From Luteitalea sp. TBR-22 (GTDB lineage Bacteria > Acidobacteriota > Vicinamibacteria > Vicinamibacterales > Vicinamibacteraceae), in assembly GCF_016865485.1 (NCBI RefSeq), contig NZ_AP024452.1, positions 1,324,501 to 1,388,500 on the forward strand: a stretch of DNA of 64,000 bases, in the 5' to 3' direction. Below are positions 23,453-30,712 of the stretch, piece by piece. The number at the start of each line of letters is the position of its first letter. The first letter of the stretch is position 1. The translations under genes were made by a program, and so were the position numbers. The notes under the pieces were generated by a model. That model did no database searches and had not been told where the DNA came from. It saw only the letters and a program-made list of their open reading frames with translations.

Positions 23453-24649
23453 TCAGAGCGGCAGCCGGACGATGAGGATGTCGCGCAGGGTCTCGCCCGG
23501 CCTCACGGCCCCGGTCGCATCGAAGGATCGGGACTGCGTGTTGAGCATGTACAGCAATGACTGGCCGTCCAGGGCGGCCGTGGTCATGCCGCCGAATTGC
23601 GGGTGGTAGCGCTCGAGGATCTCGGCACGCATGACGCGTGGCCGTGACGCGTCGAGGGCCAGGCGCACGACGCGTCCGGGGTGGATGCCGTTCTGGATGC
23701 CGACCAGCCCGCCCTGATGCCAGTAGAGGCCGTCGAAGCTGCCGGTCACGACTCCGCGCGGCGCCTCGAGCGGCTGGACATGACGCGTCACGAGGTCCAC
23801 CCGGTGGATGTCGTGCCAGCCCGCCACGTACAACACGCGCCCCTCGGGAGCGATGGTGATGCCGTTGGCCTCGGAGATGGATCCGGCGGGCAGCAGCCTC
23901 GTCAGCTCACCCCGGCTGGCGCGCCAGACAGAGCCCTCGGTCGTGTTGGTCACGTAGGCATCACCGTTCGGCGCGACGACCACGTCGTTGAAGGCGCCAG
24001 GCGCACCGCGGTAGGTCGCCAGAGACGTGCCGGTGTCGATGTCGTACTGCACCAGCGCCGCGCCCTCGATGGCGACATCGGCGAAGGCGCGCGGGTCGTC
24101 GACGACGGCCCAGAGGTGCCGGCGGGCGCTGTCGACGCGGACGCCGACGACGACGCGGGGCGCTTCCGGGCGAGACACGTAAGCGAAGTCGGACACGCCT
24201 CCGCGGCGATCGACCCGGACGATCTTGCCCTTGAAGCTGCCAACGAACAGCGCGCGGGTCCGCGGATCGAAGGCGATGCCCTCGGGTTGCAGGTCACGCT
24301 CGGCGATCCTGAAGGCGATGGTGCTGCGCACGAGAGGCCGATGACGCGTGCGGATGCGCGCCACGATGTCCTCGAAGGTCGCATCGCCGTGCAGCCCCCG
24401 GAACGCTCGTGAGAAGGACGGGTCCAGGCCGCCGGGTGCGCGACTGACCGCATCGAGCCACCGCAGGCCTTCAGCGGTGCGGTCGGCGGCGATGGCGTGG
24501 GCGGCAAGATGGAACAGCACCACTGCATCCTGCGGGTCGCGAGCCTGCATCGCCTCCAGGCGTGCGACCTGGTCGGACTGGGGGCCTCGGGCAGCATGGG
24601 GGGACACCACGAGGGCACTGGCGAGCAGGGTCGGCAGCAGCAGGCGCAT
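23453..24649 (-). CDS. Secreted SMP-30/gluconolactonase-like beta-propeller protein
   Basis: A 398-residue protein with signal peptide MRLLLPTLLASALVVSPHAA. Residues about 20-95 form a short helical, TPR-like segment (RDPQDAVVLFHLAAHAIAADR). The remainder is a six-bladed propeller of the SMP-30/gluconolactonase/LRE type, with repeats such as LQPEGIAFDPRTRALFVGSF, GAFNDVVVAPNGDAYVTN and EANGITIAPEGRVLYVAGW. The metal-binding residues of the family (Glu after QP, Asn in FND, Asn in ANG) are present. No clear ribosome site precedes ATG 24649. The combination of helical N-segment and propeller is seen in secreted sensors or lactonases; the substrate is unknown. Confidence 0.82.
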   Translation of the reverse strand: MRLLLPTLLASALVVSPHAARGPQSDQVARLEAMQARDPQDAVVLFHLAAHAIAADRTAEGLRWLDAVSRAPGGLDPSFSRAFRGLHGDATFEDIVARIRTRHRPLVRSTIAFRIAERDLQPEGIAFDPRTRALFVGSFKGKIVRVDRRGGVSDFAYVSRPEAPRVVVGVRVDSARRHLWAVVDDPRAFADVAIEGAALVQYDIDTGTSLATYRGAPGAFNDVVVAPNGDAYVTNTTEGSVWRASRGELTRLLPAGSISEANGITIAPEGRVLYVAGWHDIHRVDLVTRHVQPLEAPRGVVTGSFDGLYWHQGGLVGIQNGIHPGRVVRLALDASRPRVMRAEILERYHPQFGGMTTAALDGQSLLYMLNTQSRSFDATGAVRPGETLRDILIVRLPL

Positions 24650-24796
24650 CGACGTCGTCGTGAGCAAAGCGTAGCCCCGATCCTCGGCTGGCCTGGAGTG
24701 ATGGGACGACACGGCCTGCTTGTGTGACGACCTGTCGCCGGGCGCGCGCTGCCGACCCATGGCCGGCCCCAGGTCGGGACTTGCGCCCAGTGTCGG

Positions 24797-24825
24797 TTGA
24801 TTCGTGCCCGGCCAGTGCCTACAGT
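24797..24825 (+). promoter_or_regulatory. Sigma-70 promoter placing transcription start at the DUF6265 start codon
   Basis: TTGATT (24797-24802) and TACAGT (24820-24825) are spaced by 17 bases. The -10 ends seven bases before ATG 24833, so the message would be leaderless. No ribosome site is present. Confidence 0.6.
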
Positions 24826-24832
24826 GGGGCCC

Positions 24833-25297
24833 ATGCTGACACTGCTGCTGGCGGGCCTCACGAGCGTCATGGCCGAACAACCGCAGCTCGAGGGCCTGGC
24901 CTGGTTGGGTGGGTGCTGGCAGAGCACGGCGGGCACGCGGGTCGTCACCGAGATGTGGATGCCGGCCGACGGGGGAGTCATGATCGGCGGGGGCCGCACG
25001 GTCGTGGCGGGCCAGGCTCGTGCCTTCGAGCACCTGCGCATCCGGGCCGACGGCGAGGCCCTGGTCTACACCGCGGTCCCGTCCGGCCAGCGCGAGACGG
25101 ACTTCCGTTCCACGGCCACCAGAGCGACCGGCTTCACCGTCGAGAACCTCGCCCACGACTTTCCCCAGCGCATCGTCTACACGCGCACGGGCGACGCCTC
25201 GTTCACCGCCCGCGTCGAGGGTCCGGGGCCGAACGGGCCGCGCGGGTTCGACCTCGCGTTCCGGCGTGTCCCGTGTGAGAGCGCGCCGCCGAAGTAG
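24833..25297 (+). CDS. DUF6265-family protein
   Basis: A 154-residue protein opening with a short hydrophobic segment, then LEGLAWLGGCWQSTAGTRVVTEMW, the signature of the DUF6265 family, whose members are small lipocalin-like beta barrels of unknown ligand. Later conserved parts are ENLAHDFPQRIVYTR and a C-terminal FRRVPC. The gene is probably expressed from the promoter at 24797-24825 as a leaderless message. The TAG stop overlaps GTAG followed by a 7-bp hairpin (25297-25314), resembling the dispersed GTAG repeats. It is divergent from the propeller gene. Confidence 0.78.
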   Translation: MLTLLLAGLTSVMAEQPQLEGLAWLGGCWQSTAGTRVVTEMWMPADGGVMIGGGRTVVAGQARAFEHLRIRADGEALVYTAVPSGQRETDFRSTATRATGFTVENLAHDFPQRIVYTRTGDASFTARVEGPGPNGPRGFDLAFRRVPCESAPPK

Positions 25298-25407
25298 CGC
25301 TCGGGGACGAGCGCGCCGGGGGCGTACGCGTCCGCGGCACGAGCCCCTGCGAGCCGTCCCAAGGACGCAGGTGGGAGGCGAGTGGCGTGGGTGATCATGT
25401 GTCAGCC

Positions 25408-26523
25408 ATGACGACAGCCCATCTCGCCGTCCTGTTGACCGCCCTGATACCGGCCCTCGCCGTCGCCCAACCAGCCGACCCCGCGCCGCCGGCGGCCCTG
25501 ACGTGGCACCGCGTGACGCCCGCGGTGGTCGAGGGCAAGGGGTGGACCGACACCGCCGGCGACTTCGATCGCTTCCCGAAGCGGGCCAAGGACGATGTGC
25601 CCGAGGCGGTGTGGGAGCTGTCGCGACAGTCGGCAGGATTGAGCGTGCGGTTCACCAGCAACGCCACCCGCGTGCGCGTCCGCTGGACCGTGACCCGCGA
25701 CCGTCTGGCGTTGCCCCACATGCCCGCGACCGGGGTCAGCGGGCTCGACCTCTATGCCAGGGACGCCGGTGCGTGGCGCTTCGTTGGCGGCGCCCGGCCC
25801 ATCGACTCGCCCACCAATGACGCGAGCGTGATCGTCGGACTCACGCCGGAGCCCCGTGAGTTCCGCCTCTACCTGCCGCTCTACAACGGCGTCGACCGTC
25901 TGGAGGTGGGCGTGCCGGAAGAGGCATCCTTCCGCTTCGACGAACCGTCGCGGGCCAAACCCGTGGTGGTCTATGGCACGTCGATCACGCAGGGCTGCTG
26001 CGCGTCCCGCCCGGGCATGAGTTACACCGCGATCCTCGGGCGCAGGCTCGGCGTCCCGGTCATCAACCTGGGCTTCTCGGGGAGCGCCAGGGCCGAACCT
26101 GAAGTCGCGCGCCTGCTGGCCGAGCTCGACCCGGCGGCCTACGTCCTCGACGCGCTGCCGAACATGACGCCCCAGCAGGTCGTCGAGCGCATGCCCGCAC
26201 TGATCGACATCATCCGGGCCGCCCGTCCGCACACGCCGATTGTGCTGGTCGAGCACCTGCTGTATCCCAACCTGCGTTTCCGTAAGGAGAAAGCGTCGGA
26301 TGTCGCCGCGGCCAATGCGTCGCTGCGCCAGATCCACGAGGCGCGGCGCAAGGGCGGCGACAGGCGGATCACGATCGTGCCGAGTGCGACGCTGCTCGGC
26401 TCCGACGGCGATGGCACGGTGGACGACAGCCATCCGACCGAACTCGGCTTCCAGCGCATGGTCGATGGCCTCGAGCCGTACCTGCGACGCGCGTTGTGGC
26501 CGGGGTCCACGACCGCTCGATGA
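25408..26523 (+). CDS. Secreted SGNH/GDSL-type esterase
   Basis: A 371-residue protein with a signal peptide (cleavage near ALAVAQP). Residues about 30-185 form an N-terminal beta-sandwich (SGNH_N type), and the catalytic SGNH hydrolase follows: block I is VVYGTSITQG with the nucleophile Ser, a Gly-containing block is NLGFSGSARAEPEVA, and block V is DDSHPTELGF with the catalytic Asp-x-x-His. Enzymes of this two-domain layout are often carbohydrate esterases that remove acetyl groups from plant or bacterial glycans. The gene converges on a sulfatase, another enzyme that removes glycan substituents, but no operon links them. ATG 25408 directly precedes the signal peptide. Confidence 0.85.
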   Translation: MTTAHLAVLLTALIPALAVAQPADPAPPAALTWHRVTPAVVEGKGWTDTAGDFDRFPKRAKDDVPEAVWELSRQSAGLSVRFTSNATRVRVRWTVTRDRLALPHMPATGVSGLDLYARDAGAWRFVGGARPIDSPTNDASVIVGLTPEPREFRLYLPLYNGVDRLEVGVPEEASFRFDEPSRAKPVVVYGTSITQGCCASRPGMSYTAILGRRLGVPVINLGFSGSARAEPEVARLLAELDPAAYVLDALPNMTPQQVVERMPALIDIIRAARPHTPIVLVEHLLYPNLRFRKEKASDVAAANASLRQIHEARRKGGDRRITIVPSATLLGSDGDGTVDDSHPTELGFQRMVDGLEPYLRRALWPGSTTAR

Positions 26524-26592
26524 ACGCCCGGGAGGCACCCGCTCTGGCCCATCGGCGTGGAGCGAGCGCCGTTCGAGTGAAGGTGGAGTCGC

Positions 26593-28044
26593 CTACCGCT
26601 GCCGGTACGCGGCAAGCCGCGCCGACAGGTCGGCGACCACTGACGCGTGTTCCGCGGCCCCGGCGAGGTTCCGCGTCTCCCCGGGATCGGCTGCGAGGTC
26701 GTACAACTGGCGGCCTTCGGCGCCCTCGGCCCACTCGACGTAGCGCCAGCGATCGGTCCTCACCGCGTAGCCGTTGTAGGCCTGCGTGAACGCGGCGTCG
26801 CGCACCGAGCGGTCCGGTGCGTCGAGGACGGGCACCAGGCTTCGCCCGTCGAGCGGGTCACTGGATGTCAGTCCCGCCATCTCCGCGAGCGTGGGGTAGA
26901 GGTCCACGAGTTCCGCGAGGGACCGTGTCGACGTGCCGCGCGCGCGTCCAGGCGCGGCAATCACCAGCGGCACGCGGGCGCAATGCTCGAACAGGCTCGG
27001 CTTCTGCCACAGGCCGTGGTCGGCCAGATGGTAGCCATGGTCGCTCGTGAACACCACCACCGTGTCGTTGGCCAGGCCGAGCCGGTCGAGCGCGGCCAGC
27101 ACCACGCCGACCTGCGCGTCCATGAACGTGGTCGCCGCGTAATAGGCCTGGATGGCCTCGCGCCGCTGCGCGTCGGTCATCGCATCCTGTTCCCTGGTGG
27201 CGCGACGGTAGGCCGCCTTCGGCTCGCGTGCCGTGTCGTCGGCAGATAGCGTGGGCAGCATGATGCCGGTCGTCGGGTACATGTCGAAGTAGCGCCGCGG
27301 CGCGACGTACGGCGTGTGCGGGCGGTAGAAGCCGACGCCCAGGAAGAACGGCTTCCGCTCCCGCTGGAACCGCTCGAGCAGGCGCACGGCCTCCGCCGCA
27401 CCGATGCCGTCGGTGTGCTGCGCATCGTCGCCCTCATCGTCGGCCAGCCAGCTGACGGTGCCGCCGAACTGGCCGGGCACGAGCGAGAACACCTTGTCGA
27501 GCATCTCGCGGTCGCGGCCGCGTGGGTTGACCGCGATGTCCCAGGACTTGTAGTCGTCGAGGCCGCCGGTGCCGATGTCGAGCGGCACGCCGTAGTGGAA
27601 CAGCTTGCCGACGCGGGCCGACACATAGCCGTTGTTCCTGAACAGCTGGGGCAGGGTCACCGCATTCGGGAGCCGCTCGCGGAAATGCGGCGACATCGGG
27701 TTGCGCCCCGGGTTGCTCAGCACGCCGGTCACGTCGGGCCGACGACCCGTCAGCATCGACGACCGACTCTGGTTGCACACGGGGTACTGCGTATACGCCC
27801 GATCGAACCGGAGCCCGCGGCGCGCCAGTGTGTCGATGTTCGGCGACCGTGCCGGCCCGCCGTACGTCGCCAGGTCGGTGTTGAGGTCGTCGGCCATGAT
27901 CAGCAGCACGTTCAGCCGCTTTGGCCCCGGCGCTGGCGCGGGCTGCGCGACCAGCGTGACGATGGCGCTCAGGCCGACACACAGCAACAGGACGGGCCAC
28001 AGGGCCGTGCGCACGCGCGTGGCGTGCCGGAGGGGTGTCGTCAT
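26593..28044 (-). CDS. Secreted sulfatase, iduronate-2-sulfatase-like
   Basis: A 483-residue arylsulfatase-superfamily enzyme. A signal or anchor helix occupies about 15-33. The metal-binding LLIMADDLNTDLATYG is at 47-61 and the formylglycine site is C90-N-Q-S-R94 in PVCNQSRSSMLTGRRPD. The canonical CxPxR proline is Gln here. Further conserved parts are VGKLFHYG, GFYRPHTPYVAP and VVFTSDHGYHLADHG with the Asp-His metal ligands. The WQKPSLFE stretch is typical of iduronate-2-sulfatase-like bacterial enzymes. ATG 28044 opens on the signal helix. Likely removes sulfate from polysaccharides. A formylglycine-generating or anaerobic maturase would be needed and is not in the window. Confidence 0.9.
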   Translation of the reverse strand: MTTPLRHATRVRTALWPVLLLCVGLSAIVTLVAQPAPAPGPKRLNVLLIMADDLNTDLATYGGPARSPNIDTLARRGLRFDRAYTQYPVCNQSRSSMLTGRRPDVTGVLSNPGRNPMSPHFRERLPNAVTLPQLFRNNGYVSARVGKLFHYGVPLDIGTGGLDDYKSWDIAVNPRGRDREMLDKVFSLVPGQFGGTVSWLADDEGDDAQHTDGIGAAEAVRLLERFQRERKPFFLGVGFYRPHTPYVAPRRYFDMYPTTGIMLPTLSADDTAREPKAAYRRATREQDAMTDAQRREAIQAYYAATTFMDAQVGVVLAALDRLGLANDTVVVFTSDHGYHLADHGLWQKPSLFEHCARVPLVIAAPGRARGTSTRSLAELVDLYPTLAEMAGLTSSDPLDGRSLVPVLDAPDRSVRDAAFTQAYNGYAVRTDRWRYVEWAEGAEGRQLYDLAADPGETRNLAGAAEHASVVADLSARLAAYRQR

Positions 28045-28168
28045 GGCTGGAACCCGCGCCGACGATATCACCCTCCTGCGAACGCAGGGCCACGGCCGGC
28101 TCGCTGGCGGGCCTCCACCGGCCGCAGCACCCGGCACCGCGATTCCCGCCCCCCGATCCGCGTCTGCC

Positions 28169-28273
28169 CCCGGTGCCCGGTGCCCGCTGCCCGACTCCCG
28201 ACTCCCGACTCCCGACTCCCCGTACCCGGTACCCGGTGCACCGTACCCGGTGCACCGTGCCCGGTGCCCGGTG
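28169..28273. repeat. Array of 15 exact-spaced heptamers, CCCGGTG and CCCGACT types
   Basis: Fifteen consecutive 7-base units without a spacing error: two CCCGGTG, CCCGCTG, four CCCGACT, CCCCGTA, CCCGGTA, CCCGGTG, CACCGTA, CCCGGTG, CACCGTG and two CCCGGTG. It ends directly against the TACAGT -10 candidate and 14 bases before the ATG of the GH5-like gene. Confidence 0.92.
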
Positions 28274-28279
28274 TACAGT
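28274..28279 (+). promoter_or_regulatory. Candidate -10 element for leaderless GH5-like mRNA
   Basis: TACAGT ends eight bases before ATG 28288 and directly follows the heptamer array. Any -35 region would lie inside the array, where TGCACC (28251-28256) is at the right distance but a weak match. Confidence 0.4.
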
Positions 28280-28287
28280 CCTCACCC

Positions 28288-29412
28288 ATGTCGATCAGGC
28301 ACGCCGCGCTGCGGCTCGTCGTCACCCTCCTGCTCCTGGGACAGGGCGCGCTCACGTTCGCTGGGCCCCGCTGGACCGAGCAGCAGGCGCGCGACTGGTA
28401 CGCCCGCCAGGGCTTCCTCGTCGGCGCCAACTTCGTGCCGGCCACCGCCATCAACGAGCTGGAGATGTGGCAGGCCGAGACCTTCGACCCGGCCCGCATC
28501 GACCTCGAGCTCGGATGGGCGGCCGGGATCGGCATGAACACGATGCGCGTGTTCCTGCACGACCTCGCGTACCAGCAGGATCCCGAAGGCTTCCTGAGGC
28601 GGGTCGACCAGTTCCTCGCCATCGCAGCGAAGCACCGCATCAGGCCGATGCTCGTGCTGCTCGACTCGGTGTGGGATCCGTTCCCGGCGGTCGGCCCGCA
28701 GCGTCCGCCGCGCCCCGGCGTGCACAACTCGGGATGGGTGCAGAGCCCGGGCAAGGTCGCCATCGAGGACCCGACCCACTGGCCCCGTCTCGAGCAGTAT
28801 GTGAAAGGCGTCGTCGGCCGTTTCAAGGACGATGGGCGCGTGCTGGCGTGGGACCTGTGGAACGAGGTCGACAACATGAACGACCCCGCGTACCTGAGCC
28901 TGGAGCCGAAGAACAAGGGCGAACTGGTGCTGGGGCTACTGCCGCAGGTGTACGCGTGGGCGCGCGAGGCGGGCGCATCGCAGCCGCTGACGAGCGGCCT
29001 GTGGCGAGGCGGCGACTGGTCGAAGCTGTCGGAACTGGCGCCGATCGACCGCGTGCAACTGGCGCTCTCCGACGTGATCACCTTCCACAGCTACGACCCG
29101 CCCGCGCAGCTCGAGTCGCGCATCATGCAGTTGAAGGGCTACAACCGCCCGATCATCTGCACCGAGTACATGGCGCGCGGCAACGGCAGCACCTTCGAGG
29201 GATCGCTGCCGATCCTGAAGCGGCACGGCGTGGGCGCGATCAACTGGGGCCTGGTGCAGGGCAAGGCACAGACGCACCTGCCGTGGGACTCGTGGCGGCG
29301 CCCGTACGTCGATCGCGAGCCGACCGTCTGGTTCCACGAGGTGTTCCGTCGCGACGGCACGCCGTACGACCCGAAGGACATCGCGGCGATCAAGGCCGCG
29401 ACAGGGAGGTAG
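28288..29412 (+). CDS. Secreted GH5-like (clan GH-A) glycoside hydrolase
   Basis: A 374-residue secreted retaining glycosidase with a signal peptide of about 26 residues. The clan GH-A TIM barrel shows the acid/base Glu E193 in WDLWNEVDN and the nucleophile E293 in IICTEYMAR, with H267 in FHSYDPP between them and GINWGLVQGK near the end. The pattern matches the cellulase/mannanase-type GH5 proteins common in Acidobacteriota and Bacteroidota. The substrate is a beta-linked glycan but cannot be named. The start lacks a ribosome site and sits just after a TACAGT element and a heptamer repeat array. Confidence 0.85.
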   Translation: MSIRHAALRLVVTLLLLGQGALTFAGPRWTEQQARDWYARQGFLVGANFVPATAINELEMWQAETFDPARIDLELGWAAGIGMNTMRVFLHDLAYQQDPEGFLRRVDQFLAIAAKHRIRPMLVLLDSVWDPFPAVGPQRPPRPGVHNSGWVQSPGKVAIEDPTHWPRLEQYVKGVVGRFKDDGRVLAWDLWNEVDNMNDPAYLSLEPKNKGELVLGLLPQVYAWAREAGASQPLTSGLWRGGDWSKLSELAPIDRVQLALSDVITFHSYDPPAQLESRIMQLKGYNRPIICTEYMARGNGSTFEGSLPILKRHGVGAINWGLVQGKAQTHLPWDSWRRPYVDREPTVWFHEVFRRDGTPYDPKDIAAIKAATGR

Positions 29413-29427
29413 GACGGGCTTCCTTGC

Positions 29428-29498
29428 GGCTCAGGGCTCAAGGCTCAGGAGCATGCTGTGCCGGGCTGCAGGCTGCAGGCTGCGGGCTGCAGGCCGCC
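29428..29498. repeat. 7-bp-period array, GGCTCAG then GGCTGCA
   Basis: GGCTCAG, GGCTCAA and GGCTCAG (29428-29448), 15 irregular bases, then GGCTGCA, GGCTGCA, GGCTGCG, GGCTGCA and GGCCGCC (29464-29498). It lies between convergent genes and is followed ten bases later by a GTAG hairpin pair. Confidence 0.85.
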
Positions 29499-29507
29499 CG
29501 CTGGTTC

Positions 29508-29584
29508 GTAGCCGTCGACATTCATGTCGACGGTCAGCGATCGTCCCGGAGATCTCTCGCGCGCCGGCCAGGGCCGGCGCCTAC
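29508..29584. repeat. GTAG-REP inverted pair whose foot supplies a stop codon
   Basis: Left unit: GTAG (29508-29511) plus CCGTCGACAT / ATGTCGACGG around TC (29512-29533). Right unit, opposite orientation: GCGCCGGCC / GGCCGGCGC (29561-29569, 29572-29580) and CTAC (29581-29584). The CTA at 29581-29583 is the TAG stop of the sigma factor gene. Confidence 0.85.
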
Positions 29585-30531
29585 GCCAGCAGTTCCGGTA
29601 ACCCGAAGCGCGGGAACAGCGTGGGCGTGTCGAGGAAGAACGTCTGCGCAGCCACCGCGCCGCGGTCCACTTCCAGCACGCAGATCGCCCACGGTCGCCA
29701 GGTGCCGTCGTCGGCCGGCTTGTACTGCGCGAACGCCGGCAGGCCGTTGGCCTCGACGCGGATCGTCCGCGAGCCGCGGCACGCGGCGCCCCGCCCGAGC
29801 AGCCAGCCCTTGTACGGTTCACGGCCACGCAGCCAGAGGCTGAACGGCGGCATCGCCATCGTGGCGTCCTCGTGCATCAGCGCGGCGAGGGCATCGACGT
29901 CGTAGCGCTCGAACGCGTGCACGTAGCGGTCGACCAGCGCCTGTTCGTCCGAGGAGAGCGTCGAGTCGGTCGGCGCGACGTCGCGCGTGGCCAGCGTCGC
30001 GCGCGCTCGCTGCAGGGCGCTGTTGACGGCGGCGACGCTCATGCCGAGGCCCTGCGCTACCTCGGCGGCCGTCCAGCCCAGCACTTCCACGAGGAGCAGC
30101 ACCGCGCGCTGGCGCGGCGGCAGGTGCTGCAGCGCCGCCACGAAGGCCAGCCGGAGGCTCTGGCGCAGCACGGCGTGCTCGTGCGGGTCGCTGTCGGCAG
30201 GGATGGCGGTGACGTCGGCGATGGGCTCGATCCACGCCGAGGCCGGCAACGGGGTGAGCGGATCGTCGATCGTGCCGACCGGGCCGGCTTCGGTCGACCG
30301 GAGGCGCCGCGACCGCGAAGCCAGCATGTCGAGACACACCCGCGTCGCGATCCGGTAGAGCCACGTCCGCAGTGATGACCGGCCTTCGAACCGGTCGAGG
30401 TGGCGCCAGCCCCGGACCATCGTCTCCTGCACTGCATCGTCGGCGTCGGTTACTGAACCGAGCATGCGATAGCAGTGGCCGCGGATGGCGGAGCGGTGGC
30501 GTTCGAGGTCCTCGATCGTCGGCGTTGTCAC
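29581..30531 (-). CDS. ECF-type RNA polymerase sigma factor with SnoaL-like C-terminal domain
   Basis: A 316-residue sigma-70-family factor of the SigX5/SigG-like type. Sigma-2 (about 5-75) has [20 protein letters not shown] and [17 protein letters not shown]. Sigma-4 (about 125-180) has [21 protein letters not shown] and [17 protein letters not shown]. The last 120 residues form a SnoaL_2-like fold ([26 protein letters not shown]), which in this class probably senses a ligand or controls activity. No anti-sigma gene is adjacent. GTG 30531 has AGGAG nine bases upstream and fits family starts; ATG 30552 is an in-frame alternative. The TAG stop lies within a repeat hairpin. Confidence 0.88.
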   Translation of the reverse strand: MTTPTIEDLERHRSAIRGHCYRMLGSVTDADDAVQETMVRGWRHLDRFEGRSSLRTWLYRIATRVCLDMLASRSRRLRSTEAGPVGTIDDPLTPLPASAWIEPIADVTAIPADSDPHEHAVLRQSLRLAFVAALQHLPPRQRAVLLLVEVLGWTAAEVAQGLGMSVAAVNSALQRARATLATRDVAPTDSTLSSDEQALVDRYVHAFERYDVDALAALMHEDATMAMPPFSLWLRGREPYKGWLLGRGAACRGSRTIRVEANGLPAFAQYKPADDGTWRPWAICVLEVDRGAVAAQTFFLDTPTLFPRFGLPELLA

Positions 30532-30617
30532 GGCTGGGCTCTCCTGAAGCATCGTGTGCGTCCGACGGGTGCGGACACACAAGTCTGACATCAGGAGCCC
30601 GCGGAAAGACTTCGCAC

Positions 30618-30685
30618 CTGGGCCTTGGGCCCTGGGCCTTGGATCCTTCCCTGAGCCCTGAGCCCTGAGCCGTAAGCCGTAAGCC
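30618..30685. repeat. 7-bp-period array, CTGGGCC then CTGAGCC then GTAAGCC
   Basis: CTGGGCC, TTGGGCC, CTGGGCC and TTGGATC (30618-30645), a 5-base break, then three CTGAGCC and two GTAAGCC (30651-30685). It occupies the divergent region between the sigma factor and ADP-ribosylglycohydrolase genes. Confidence 0.88.
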
Positions 30686-30697
30686 AGAGGAATCAGC

Positions 30698-30703
30698 TAC
30701 CAT
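30698..30703 (+). promoter_or_regulatory. Candidate -10 element before ADP-ribosylglycohydrolase gene
   Basis: TACCAT ends nine bases before ATG 30713 and no ribosome site is present, so a leaderless or near-leaderless message is possible. The -35 region is not recognisable. Confidence 0.3.
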
Positions 30704-30712
30704 CCCGTCCAT

